Assembly: GCF_017487405.1 (NCBI RefSeq)
Contig: NZ_CP062222.1
Location: 538,501-602,500, forward strand
DNA from: Brevundimonas goettingensis
Lineage (GTDB): Bacteria; Pseudomonadota; Alphaproteobacteria; Caulobacterales; Caulobacteraceae
DNA length: 64,000 bases
Direction of reading: 5' to 3'
In this document: positions 1 to 7,018 of the stretch, in pieces
Numbering within the stretch: the stretch's first letter is position 1
Layout of the letters: each line of letters begins with the position of its first letter
Made by a program: the position numbers and the translations under genes
Notes under the pieces: model-generated
What the model was told of the DNA's origin: nothing
Database searches by the model: none
Seen by the model: the letters and a program-made list of their open reading frames with translations, nothing else

Positions 1-531
1 CGCCAGCATCAGCCACAGGACGAAGATGTGGGCCTGGGTCGCCACAGCCCGCTCGCGCGGGGCGATGATGCGCAGGACGCCGTTCGGCTCCTGCACCTGG
101 ATGTCGACATAGGCGGGATAGCGGGTCGTATCGAACCAGAAGGGCTGATCAACGCGGGCGTCCAGCGCCTTCTCCAGGGTGCGGTCGACGATGCCGATGG
201 CCCCGCGCCTCTGCTCGGTCGGCAGGGTCTCGTCCTCGATCAGGGCGACGGACAGCTGCATCGACTTCTGGGCCCGTTCGGTGATCACGGCCAGGTTCTG
301 CGGCGTCGGGTCGTCGCGATAGCTCTCGGACGCCCAGGCGATGTCCCCGGCCAGGCCGTCGGACAGGCGGGCGGTGACCCTCTGCCAGTGGGCGTCGAAG
401 AAGGCCCAGGTCACCGCCCCCTGCATGATCAGGATCGGCGCGACGATGATGAGCAGCGACCGTCCCCACAGGGACGACGGCACCCGGCGCTTCAGAAAAC
501 GCCCCCAGACGGCGAGGGGGGTGAAGCGCAT
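1..531 (-). CDS. Sensor histidine kinase, EnvZ-like (N-terminal part, cut by window edge)
   Basis: Minus-strand reading frame open from an ATG at 531 to the window edge (177 codons seen). The product begins MRFTPLAVWGRFLKRRVP, has one hydrophobic membrane segment near residues 25-45 (SLLIIVAPILIMQGAVTWAF), then a probable periplasmic sensor stretch and the start of a second membrane segment. The HAMP, HisKA and ATPase parts lie outside the window. The start shares one base with the stop of the upstream OmpR-type regulator (TGATG), so the two are translationally coupled and form a two-component pair. This layout is typical of EnvZ-type kinases of alphaproteobacteria; the stimulus cannot be read from the sequence. 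Confidence 0.8.
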   Translation of the reverse strand, partial: MRFTPLAVWGRFLKRRVPSSLWGRSLLIIVAPILIMQGAVTWAFFDAHWQRVTARLSDGLAGDIAWASESYRDDPTPQNLAVITERAQKSMQLSVALIEDETLPTEQRRGAIGIVDRTLEKALDARVDQPFWFDTTRYPAYVDIQVQEPNGVLRIIAPRERAVATQAHIFVLWLMLA

Positions 532-1262
532 CAGTCCGGCGCCAGCATATATCCCACGCCGCGCACGGTCTGGAGGTAGCGCGGGTTCTTCGGATCGGCT
601 TCCAGCTTGCGGCGCAGGCGGGTCACCTGGACGTCGACGGCGCGGCCGGTGATGTCGGCGGTGTCGGGCGACAGGTCCATGCGCTCGACGGGCGAGTGGG
701 CGTGGATGGCCAGGGTCTTCAGCAGCTGGGCCTCGGCCTCGGTCAGGCGCATCGGGGCGCCGTCGCGGGTCAGCTCAAGCCGCTCCATGTCGAAGGACGC
801 CGGCCCCAGCTTGATCTCGCGCGGGGTCAGGGGCTTGCCGCCCGTCCGGCGCAGGATGGCGTCGACGCGCAGCGACAGCTCCTTCGGGTCGAAGGGCTTG
901 GACATATAGTCGTCGGCGCCGCGCGACAGGCCTTCGATCCGGTCCGAGGCTTCACCGCGGGCGGTCAGCAGCAACACCGGGGTGCGCGACAGCTGCGCCT
1001 TGTTGCGGACCCAGCTGGTCAGCTCCAGCCCGCTCTCGCCCGGCATCATGACGTCCAGCACGACCAGGTCGAACTCGATCAGCTCCATCAGGCGACGCGC
1101 GGCGGCGGCATGGGCCGCGCCGGTTGTGCGATAGCCCTCGCGCGCCAGATATTCCTTCAGCAGCTCGCGAATGCGGTCGTCGTCGTCGACGATCAGCAGA
1201 TGACGGCCCACTCCGGCTCCAGCGACCGGGCCCGACCGGCCGCCCCGTGAATCAGTACTCAT
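531..1262 (-). CDS. OmpR-family response regulator
   Basis: 243 residues. The N-terminal receiver has the acidic cluster near residues 26-29, the phospho-acceptor Asp70 (VVLDVMMPG) and Lys122 (MSKPFDP). The C-terminal winged helix ends in the usual VTRLRRKLEADP ... TVRGVGYML pattern. It is a DNA-binding transcription factor activated by phosphorylation. The first 20 residues form a Gly/Ser-rich extension before the receiver, so a later start is possible, but no better ribosome site is evident. It is the first gene of a minus-strand pair with the EnvZ-like kinase, whose start codon overlaps its stop. Regulon unknown. Confidence 0.93.
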   Translation of the reverse strand: MSTDSRGGRSGPVAGAGVGRHLLIVDDDDRIRELLKEYLAREGYRTTGAAHAAAARRLMELIEFDLVVLDVMMPGESGLELTSWVRNKAQLSRTPVLLLTARGEASDRIEGLSRGADDYMSKPFDPKELSLRVDAILRRTGGKPLTPREIKLGPASFDMERLELTRDGAPMRLTEAEAQLLKTLAIHAHSPVERMDLSPDTADITGRAVDVQVTRLRRKLEADPKNPRYLQTVRGVGYMLAPD

Positions 1263-1458
1263 GGTCGAATCTCATACCCCAGTCGCCATCCGGCCGCGCG
1301 CCAGCCGGACGGACGAATCTATACGACGGACCGGCGTCCCAGGCCAAGTTTCGGCTTTCGCGCCGTTGTGACGCCACGGGCCGCATAGCCGCCCCGCGCC
1401 TCTCCCAGGAGTAGGCGTCTGCCGTAGATACAACCTTAATAGTTTGCTGCGACTGTGC

Positions 1459-1473
1459 ACCTGTCAGACAGGT
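1459..1473. promoter_or_regulatory. Perfect 7+7 palindrome before small ORF
   Basis: ACCTGTCAGACAGGT has perfect 7-base arms around a single A and ends 7 bases before the ATG at 1481. It lies in the 218-bp gap between the OmpR-type regulator (minus) and the small ORF (plus). It is probably an operator or dyad; no regulator can be named. Confidence 0.35.
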
Positions 1474-1480
1474 ATGGGTT

Positions 1481-1678
1481 ATGTACGTCGAGTTGTCAGC
1501 CGAAGATTGCCGCGATCAGGCACGCGAGTGTTTCGCTCACGCGGTCGCCGAGCCAGACGAACGGCGCCGCGAGCAATATCTGCGCGACGGCGAGATGTGG
1601 ATGTCCCGCTGGCGCTTCTGGACCTCAAGCAACGCGCCTATGACCTATGTGCCCGAAAGCGAAACCCGAGCGGCCTGA
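1481..1678 (+). CDS. Small hypothetical protein (65 aa)
   Basis: The product starts MYVELSAEDCRDQARECFAH and reads as one acidic, helical, Arg/Glu-rich domain. The pattern SAEDCRDQARECFxxA followed by RRxQYLRDGEMW resembles a widespread family of 60-80-residue alphaproteobacterial proteins of unknown function whose members begin with a similar CRxxAxEC segment (recalled, not searched). No signal peptide or membrane segment is visible. No clear Shine-Dalgarno is seen; a perfect palindrome sits just upstream. Overlapping frames are open here, but their products are Arg-rich and look like shadows. Confidence 0.6.
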   Translation: MYVELSAEDCRDQARECFAHAVAEPDERRREQYLRDGEMWMSRWRFWTSSNAPMTYVPESETRAA

Positions 1679-1792
1679 GATTTCGCACCTTTGTCAGGTG
1701 ATCCTGGTCCTCAGGGACTTGCGGCCCGGCGCGCCTTCGCGTTCAAGCGGGAAATGGCTCTCCGAGGGGGAGAGGTCAGGGATTGTCGTTTC

Positions 1793-3082
1793 ATGTTCAG
1801 CCTGCTGAACCTTCAGAGCCTGTTCGGGCTCGTGGTCATCGTCTTCGCCTGCTGGGCCATTTCGGAGGACCGCAAGGCCTTCCCCTGGCGGCTGACCCTC
1901 GGCGCCATCGGGGTTCAGGCGCTTCTGGTGCTGGCCCTGTTCGCCATCCCGGGCTCGCAGGTCGTGCTGGCGGCCATCACCGGCGCCGTCGACGGCCTGT
2001 CGGTCGCTACGGCCCAAGGCGCCAAATTCGTGTTCGGCTTCCTCGTCGACGGCAAGCAGGACGCGCCCTACTACCTGACCAACGCCGACCCCAAGGTCAC
2101 GGCGCCCTTCACCTTCGCCTTCAACGTCCTGCCGATGATCCTGGTGATCTCGGCCCTGTCGGCCCTGCTGTGGCACTGGAAGATCCTGAAGTGGATCACC
2201 CACGGCTTCGGCTTCCTTTTCCAGAAGACCATGGGTCTGGGCGGCGCCTCGGCTCTGGCGGTCGCGGCCAACATCTTCCTGGGAATGATCGAGAGCCCGA
2301 TCGTCATCCGCGCCTATCTGGACAAGCTGACCCGGTCGGAAATCTTCCTGATGATGGTCGTGGGTCTGGCCACCGTCGCCGGATCGACCATGGTCGCCTA
2401 TGCCGCCATCCTGTCGCCGGTCCTGACCAACGCCGCGGGCCACGTCCTGGTCGCCTCCATCGTCTCGGCGCCGGCCGGGGTGCTGCTGGCCCGGATCATC
2501 ATCCCTGAGAAGCCTGGGCAGGGCGGGGCGGTCGCCGACTACAACACCGCGCTGAAATATGACTCGGCCATCGACGCCATCTCCAAGGGCACGGCCGACG
2601 GCCTGATGGTGGTGATGAACATCTCGGCGGTGCTGATCGTCTTCGTGGCCCTGGTCGCCCTGGTGAACATCATGATCGGCGGCATCGTGATCATGGACGC
2701 CCCGCTGACGCTGGAGCGGATGCTGGGCTGGATCTTCATGCCGGTGGCCTGGCTGACGGGTGTCGAGTGGTCCGAGACGGGCCGCGCGGGCTGGCTGTTG
2801 GGCGTCAAACTGACCCTGACCGAGTTCGTGGCCTTCATCGACCTGGGCAAGGTGCCCGCCGCCGAGATGAGCGAGCGCACCCGGATGATCATGACCTACG
2901 CCCTGTGCGGCTTCGCCAACATCGGCTCGGTCGGCATCACCGTTTCGGGCCTGTCGGTCCTGATGCCCGAGCGCCGGGAAGAGGTTCTGGGCCTGATCTG
3001 GAAGGCCCTGTTCGCCGGCTTCCTGTCGACCCTGATGACGGCGGCCATTGTCGGAGCCATGCCGGCGATTATCTTCGGCTGA
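1793..3082 (+). CDS. NupC/CNT-family nucleoside transporter
   Basis: 429 residues from the ATG at 1793. Concentrative nucleoside transporters import nucleosides with H+ or Na+ across the inner membrane. The protein begins with a membrane segment (LFGLVVIVFACWAI) and is hydrophobic throughout, with about ten segments. Family-like stretches are visible, such as ESPIVIRAYLDKLTRSEIF, STMVAYAAIL and CGFANIGSVGI. The frame is open upstream to 1691, but that extension is charged and unlike CNT proteins, and an AGG-rich site sits before 1793. It stands alone in front of a glutathione transferase. The substrate range (purine or pyrimidine) cannot be told. Confidence 0.9.
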   Translation: MFSLLNLQSLFGLVVIVFACWAISEDRKAFPWRLTLGAIGVQALLVLALFAIPGSQVVLAAITGAVDGLSVATAQGAKFVFGFLVDGKQDAPYYLTNADPKVTAPFTFAFNVLPMILVISALSALLWHWKILKWITHGFGFLFQKTMGLGGASALAVAANIFLGMIESPIVIRAYLDKLTRSEIFLMMVVGLATVAGSTMVAYAAILSPVLTNAAGHVLVASIVSAPAGVLLARIIIPEKPGQGGAVADYNTALKYDSAIDAISKGTADGLMVVMNISAVLIVFVALVALVNIMIGGIVIMDAPLTLERMLGWIFMPVAWLTGVEWSETGRAGWLLGVKLTLTEFVAFIDLGKVPAAEMSERTRMIMTYALCGFANIGSVGITVSGLSVLMPERREEVLGLIWKALFAGFLSTLMTAAIVGAMPAIIFG

Positions 3083-3116
3083 CACAACACCGGGTCATCC
3101 GGGACAGGAAACGCCG

Positions 3117-3737
3117 ATGAAGCTCTACACCTCCCACCGCGCGCCTAATCCGCGTCGGGTCCGCTGGGTCATGGCCGAGAAGGGCATCACCGACGTCGAA
3201 CTGGTCGAGGTCGACATCATGGCCGGCGACCACAAGACGGCGGAATACCGCGAGCGGGTCGGCGTGCCCCACGTCCCGGCCCTGGAGCTCGACGACGGGA
3301 CCACCATTTCGGAATCGGTGGCCATCTGCCGCTATCTTGAGGCCCTCTATCCCGAGCCCAACCTGTTCGGGGTCGACGCCCGCGAACAGGCCATCGTCGA
3401 GATGTGGACGCGCCGCAACGAGTTCTACCTCGCCAATCCGATCATGCTGAACGTGCGCCACACCCATCCGCTGATGGCGGCGCTGGAAGGGGCCCAGGTC
3501 GCCGAGGTGGCCGCCTACAACCGCCTGTGGGCCGAGCGGTTCATGCAGACCCTGGACGACCGTCTGGCCGAGCATGAGTTCATCGCCCTCGATCGCTTCA
3601 CCATCGCCGACATCGTCGCCGTGATCGGGCTGGATTTCGCCCGTCTGGTCAAATACCGGCCGCCGGCGGAGCTGACCCATCTGGCGCGCTGGCTGGAGAC
3701 CTGCCGGGCCCGTCCGGCGGCGGCGGCGGGGATCTAA
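3117..3737 (+). CDS. Glutathione S-transferase family protein
   Basis: 206 residues. The N-terminal thioredoxin-like domain (MKLYTSHRAPNPRRVRWVMAEK) carries the VPALELDDGTTISESVAI segment that binds glutathione; the cis-Pro and the Glu-Ser pair are present. The C-terminal helical domain ends with FTIADIVAVIGLDF, the conserved folding/N-capping region. The start at 3117 is preferred over the longer frame because the domain begins right there and GACAGGA lies 9 bases upstream. It probably conjugates glutathione to electrophiles or isomerises them; the subclass is unclear. The spacing to the nucleoside transporter is 34 bp. Confidence 0.92.
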   Translation: MKLYTSHRAPNPRRVRWVMAEKGITDVELVEVDIMAGDHKTAEYRERVGVPHVPALELDDGTTISESVAICRYLEALYPEPNLFGVDAREQAIVEMWTRRNEFYLANPIMLNVRHTHPLMAALEGAQVAEVAAYNRLWAERFMQTLDDRLAEHEFIALDRFTIADIVAVIGLDFARLVKYRPPAELTHLARWLETCRARPAAAAGI

Positions 3738-3752
3738 GGCTGCATCCGGTGG

Positions 3753-3787
3753 TTGAAGTTTCGCCTTAGCTAGGTTAGCTTAGGCGA
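3753..3787 (+). promoter_or_regulatory. Toxin-antitoxin promoter with overlapping operator
   Basis: A -35-like TTGAAG (3753-3758), a 17-bp spacer and a -10-like TAGCTT (3776-3781) place the transcription start on the A of the antitoxin ATG at 3788. An imperfect palindrome, arms 3762-3772 and 3776-3786 with one mismatch and a 3-bp centre (ggt), covers the spacer and the -10. This fits autorepression by the antitoxin and a leaderless mRNA. The calls are by eye. Confidence 0.5.
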
Positions 3788-4090
3788 ATGGCCGTCACCG
3801 CGAATATCCACGAAGCCAAGACCACCCTGTCGAAGCTGATCGAACGCGCCCTCGCGGGTGAAGAGGTCATCATCGCCAAGGCAGGCAAGCCGACCGTGCG
3901 GCTCGTGCCGGTCGAGAAGCCGGTGGCGGTGGATCGCGGGGCGATCTTCGGCAAGTACGAAGGCCAAATGATCTTGTCTGACGACTGGGAGGACTCTCCG
4001 TTCGACGCCGAGATGGAGCGGAAATGGTTCGGCGATGAGGAGACCGCCCCGGCGCATGCCGCTGAAGACGGCAAGCCCTTCAAGCGCTGA
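3788..4090 (+). CDS. Phd/YefM-type antitoxin
   Basis: 100 residues. The N-terminus (TANIHEAKTTLSKLIERALAGEEVIIAKAGKP) is the classic prevent-host-death fold that dimerises and binds DNA. The acidic, Trp-containing C-terminal tail (SDDWEDSPFDAEMERKW) is the kind of segment that wraps the toxin. The stop overlaps the toxin start (TGATG), so the two are translated together. There is no Shine-Dalgarno; the palindromic operator ends one base before the ATG, which suggests a leaderless transcript repressed by the antitoxin-toxin complex. Base composition of the pair is a little less GC-rich than its neighbours, consistent with horizontal gain. Confidence 0.92.
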   Translation: MAVTANIHEAKTTLSKLIERALAGEEVIIAKAGKPTVRLVPVEKPVAVDRGAIFGKYEGQMILSDDWEDSPFDAEMERKWFGDEETAPAHAAEDGKPFKR

Positions 4091-4464
4091 TGCGGCTTCT
4101 GCTCGACGCGAACATCGTCATCTGGCTTCTGTCTGCGCCGGCACGCGTTCGGGAGACGGTGCGTGACCAAATCCGGTCGGAAGACAATGCGGTGTTTGTG
4201 AGCACCGCGTCACTTTTGGAAATCACCGCCAAGGCTGCGACGGGACGGCTCAACTTCACAGCAGGGATGCTGGCTGATCTGCAGACGATCTCGACCTGGC
4301 TGCCTGTGGAGGCTGAGCATGCTTTGCTGGTTCAGAACCTGCCGCCGATCCACAAGGATCCGTTCGACCGGATCATCGTCGCCCAAGCGATGGTGGAGGA
4401 GATGACCCTGGTCACCGGCGACCGAATCCTGCTGGAGTACGGCGTCTCCGTCCTGCTGGCCTGA
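4090..4464 (+). CDS. VapC-like PIN-domain toxin
   Basis: 124 residues, the usual size for a PIN ribonuclease toxin. The metal-binding acidic residues are in place: Asp6 (LLLDANIVIW), Glu44 (SLLEITAK), Asp93 (KDPFDRIIVAQA) and Asp111 (VTGDRILLEY). These proteins cut RNA, commonly tRNA or rRNA, and are held inactive by the partner antitoxin. Its target here is unknown. The Phd antitoxin plus PIN toxin pairing, with HKDPFDR in the toxin, is the subtype common in alphaproteobacteria and cyanobacteria. It converges with the thioesterase gene 12 bp downstream. Confidence 0.92.
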   Translation: MRLLLDANIVIWLLSAPARVRETVRDQIRSEDNAVFVSTASLLEITAKAATGRLNFTAGMLADLQTISTWLPVEAEHALLVQNLPPIHKDPFDRIIVAQAMVEEMTLVTGDRILLEYGVSVLLA

Positions 4465-4476
4465 CCGGCCGCGCAG

Positions 4477-4911
4477 TCAGACCCGCGGCGTGAATTTCTT
4501 GATCACGCCCGAGAAGGTCATCAGGGTCCGGTCGCCGGTGGTGATCTGGCCGCGCACGAAGATCAGCGAACCGCCGGCGCGGACCACTTCCCCTGTCGCC
4601 TCGACCAGTTCGCCGACACGGGCGCCGTCGATGAAGGTGGAATCGAGCTGTACGGTGACGCCGCTTTTGCCTTCCATCTCCTGATAGGCGGTCTGGAACA
4701 GGGCGATGTCGGCGAAGGTCATCAGGCAGCCGCCGTGCATCCGATGCCCGGCGTTCATGTGCTTGCCCTCGGCCCGGAAGGCGCAGCGCATCCGGCCGTC
4801 GGGGTCGGGCTTGAAGTAGAAGGGACCCACAGTCTGGTCGAAGGTCCCGTGCAGGTCATAGGTCTGCCAGCCGGCGAACTCGCCTTCCTCTACGGTAATT
4901 TTCGCGACCAT
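4477..4911 (-). CDS. PaaI-family hotdog thioesterase
   Basis: 144 residues starting MVAKITVEEGEF, preceded by AGGCGGAG. The hotdog fold is recognisable from NAGHRMHGGCLMTFADIALF (the HGG..xxxAD active-site helix), VTVQLDSTFIDGARVGELVEATGEVV and LIFVRGQI. Such enzymes hydrolyse acyl-CoA thioesters, often aromatic. The frame is open far upstream, but that extension is antisense to the DUF3253 gene and has no family features. It diverges from the DUF3253 gene (start 4960) with a 48-bp shared promoter region. Confidence 0.9.
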   Translation of the reverse strand: MVAKITVEEGEFAGWQTYDLHGTFDQTVGPFYFKPDPDGRMRCAFRAEGKHMNAGHRMHGGCLMTFADIALFQTAYQEMEGKSGVTVQLDSTFIDGARVGELVEATGEVVRAGGSLIFVRGQITTGDRTLMTFSGVIKKFTPRV

Positions 4912-4959
4912 TTTGAACTCCGCCTTCTTTCCGGACCTGCAATGCAGCATACAGGCGCG

Positions 4960-5283
4960 ATGAGCGACCCCATCGAAACCGCAATCTTCGAAAAACTTTC
5001 CCGGATCGACCCCAAGGGCGACAACGGCAAGAGCATCGAGCCCTCCGACGTGGCCAAGGATCTGCAGCCCGAGCAGTGGCAGCGGATGCTGCCCAAGGTG
5101 CGCGCCGTGGCCCTGGGCCTGATGCGTCAGGGCAAGCTGACCATCACCAAGAAGGGCAAGGCGATCGATCCGAACGCCATGAAGGGCGTCGTCCGTCTGC
5201 GCCTGCCGACGGCCGAGGAAGCCGCCGCTGCGAAGGCTGCGCTGCCGCCCGTCACCGACGAGGACGATGGCGACTTCGCCTGA
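4960..5283 (+). CDS. DUF3253 domain protein
   Basis: 107 residues starting MSDPIETAIFEKLSRIDPKG. The segment PSDVAKDLQPEQWQRMLPKV followed by AVALGLMRQGKLTITKKGKAIDP and VVRLRLP matches the DUF3253 family, a small winged-helix-like fold. This suggests nucleic-acid binding, but no role is known. The C-terminus is an acidic, Ala-rich tail. The last 17 bases overlap the start of the uracil-DNA-glycosylase-like gene, so the two are probably co-translated. Confidence 0.85.
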   Translation: MSDPIETAIFEKLSRIDPKGDNGKSIEPSDVAKDLQPEQWQRMLPKVRAVALGLMRQGKLTITKKGKAIDPNAMKGVVRLRLPTAEEAAAAKAALPPVTDEDDGDFA

Positions 5284-5878
5284 TCCTTCGGGATCCGATC
5301 TGGACGACGTCCTTTCCGACATCCGCGCCTGCCGCGCCTGTCTGGGCGAACTGCCGCACACCCCACGACCTGTCGTCCGCGTCTTTCCCGAGAGCCGGCT
5401 GCTGATCTGCGGCCAGGCGCCGGGGCGGCGGGTGCACGAGAGTGGTCTGCCCTTCACCGATCCGTCCGGCGACCGGCTGCGCCAGTGGCTGGGCGTCGAC
5501 TATGCGACCTTCTACGCCGATCACCGCATCGGGGTGGCGGCCCAGGCCTTCTGCTATCCGGGCACGGCGCCCAAGGGTGGAGACTATCCGCCGCCGCGTC
5601 GCTGCGCCGAGCTGTGGCGGCCCCGGCTTCTCGACGCCCTGCCGCGGATGGAGCTGACCCTGCTGGTCGGCGGCCATGCCCAGAAGTGGGCTTTGGGCGA
5701 TGGCTTCGGCCGCGACATGACCGCGACGGTCCGGAACTGGCGGGCCTTCGCGCCCGACATTCTGCCTCTGCCGCACCCCTCGTGGCGAAACACGGCCTGG
5801 CTCAGAAAAAATCCGTGGTTCGAGGCGGAGATCGTGCCTTACTTGCGCCGACGCGTGTCGGATATTCTGAGATCATGA
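5267..5878 (+). CDS. Uracil-DNA glycosylase family protein
   Basis: 203 residues. The UDG-superfamily signature motifs are visible: ICGQAPGRRVHESGLPF near residues 45-62 (water-activating motif region) and LPLPHPSWRN near 165-174 (the motif that intercalates into DNA). A CRAC pair occurs near residue 22, but the full four-cysteine iron-sulphur pattern of family 4 is not evident. It is likely a base-excision or related hydrolase acting on damaged bases. It starts inside the end of the DUF3253 gene, and its stop shares bases with the next ATG (ATGA), making a tight three-gene run with the lipoprotein hydrolase. Confidence 0.85.
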   Translation: MATSPDPSGSDLDDVLSDIRACRACLGELPHTPRPVVRVFPESRLLICGQAPGRRVHESGLPFTDPSGDRLRQWLGVDYATFYADHRIGVAAQAFCYPGTAPKGGDYPPPRRCAELWRPRLLDALPRMELTLLVGGHAQKWALGDGFGRDMTATVRNWRAFAPDILPLPHPSWRNTAWLRKNPWFEAEIVPYLRRRVSDILRS

Positions 5879-6912
5879 CCTTTCGCATATCCGGGCTGAT
5901 CGCGGCCGCCCTTTCCGCGCTCGCCCTGGCCTCCTGCGCCACGCCTCTGGTCCAGTCGCCGCTGACGCCGCCGGCGGGCTTTTCGGGGCCGCGCATCGAG
6001 GACGCGCCCGCGCCCGGGATGACCGGCGCCTTTATCGTTCAGGACGGAGCGCGGTTGCCCTTCCTGCACTGGGCCCCCGCCGACGGGAAGCCGTGGGCGA
6101 CCATCGTGGCCCTGCACGGGATGAACGACCACGACGCCTCCTTCCGCCTCGCCGGGCCTTGGTGGGCGGCGCACGGGATCGAGGTCTGGAGCTTCGACCA
6201 GCGCGGCTTCGGCCAGGCGCCGCAGAAGGGCGTCTGGGGCGGCGAGGCCCTGATGACCGAGGATCTGCGCACCATCACCGCCCTGGTTCGCGCGCGGCGT
6301 CCCGAGGCGACCCTGGCCGTCGTCGGCGAGAGCATGGGCGGGTCGGTGACCGCCGCCGCCTTCGGCTCCGACCGTCCGCCGGACGCCGACCGCGTGGTCC
6401 TGCTGGCCCCCGGCGTCTGGGGCTGGTCCAGCCAGAACATCTTCAACCGCACCAGTCTGTGGATCACCTCGCGCGTCGTCGGCGACCTGTCGGTCGAGCC
6501 GCCGGACTTCATCGCCCGCCATATCCTGGCCTCGGACAATGTGCTGGAGCTGATCCGCAACGGCCGCGATCCTGACAGCCTGCTGTCGACCCGGTTCGAC
6601 GCCATCTCGGGTCTGGTCGATCTGATGGAGAGCGCCTCGAACCGCATCGGCCTGATCAAGGCGCCGGTGATCCTGATGTACGGCACCCACGATCAGGTGG
6701 TGGAGCCGGGGCCGATGCGGCGGGCGCTGGAGCGGGCCGGGACGCCGCCCAATCTGCGCACCGCCTTCTATGACGACGGCTGGCATCTGCTGAACCGCAA
6801 CCTCGGCGCCGAGCGGGTGTACCGCGATGTCGAGGCCTATCTGCGCGACGCCTCAGCGCCCCTGCCGTCGGGGGCGCCTCCGGTGCTGCCGGCGTTGAAA
6901 AAAGGCCACTAA
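5875..6912 (+). CDS. Alpha/beta-hydrolase lipoprotein (monoacylglycerol-lipase type)
   Basis: 345 residues. The N-terminus is a lipoprotein signal with lipobox LASC and Cys21, so the mature enzyme is probably lipid-anchored in the envelope. The hydrolase core shows ATIVALHGMNDHD (oxyanion region), the nucleophile elbow VVGESMGGS, a late Asp (YGTHDQVV) and His (DDGWHLL). It resembles bacterial monoacylglycerol lipases or lysophospholipases. The start overlaps the preceding stop by 4 bases (ATGA). The frame is open further upstream, but that part is out-of-frame shadow of the UDG gene. Confidence 0.88.
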   Translation: MTFRISGLIAAALSALALASCATPLVQSPLTPPAGFSGPRIEDAPAPGMTGAFIVQDGARLPFLHWAPADGKPWATIVALHGMNDHDASFRLAGPWWAAHGIEVWSFDQRGFGQAPQKGVWGGEALMTEDLRTITALVRARRPEATLAVVGESMGGSVTAAAFGSDRPPDADRVVLLAPGVWGWSSQNIFNRTSLWITSRVVGDLSVEPPDFIARHILASDNVLELIRNGRDPDSLLSTRFDAISGLVDLMESASNRIGLIKAPVILMYGTHDQVVEPGPMRRALERAGTPPNLRTAFYDDGWHLLNRNLGAERVYRDVEAYLRDASAPLPSGAPPVLPALKKGH

Positions 6913-6932
6913 CCAAAGGAAGGTAACCTCTA

Positions 6933-6947
6933 TTAACGCGCCATTTA
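6933..6947 (+). promoter_or_regulatory. Candidate CtrA box of the fliF operon
   Basis: TTAACGCGCCATTTA fits the CtrA consensus TTAA-N7-TTAA with one mismatch (7 of 8). Additional TAACC/TTAAC half-site-like words lie at 6910-6936. It is 72 bp upstream of the proposed fliF start, the right region for a class II flagellar promoter. In Caulobacter, CtrA controls class II flagellar operons; control here is inference. Confidence 0.5.
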
Positions 6948-7018
6948 CCACGCAGGCGGCAGTTTCTGCCTAGCGGGCGTGGTTGGGCTTCCCGCCGATT
7001 TTCAGTAGGCGGGAACGC

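Noticed and set aside
149..469. Minus-strand 106-aa reading in the kinase region
   Set aside because: Arg/Asp-rich product in a different frame from the clear membrane-kinase reading that starts at 531.
1691..1792. Longer start for the nucleoside transporter
   Set aside because: The extra 34 residues are charged and unlike CNT N-termini; the membrane segment starts at the ATG at 1793.
4912..5457. N-terminal extension of the thioesterase frame
   Set aside because: It is antisense to the DUF3253 and UDG genes and lacks family features; AGGCGGAG precedes the ATG at 4911.
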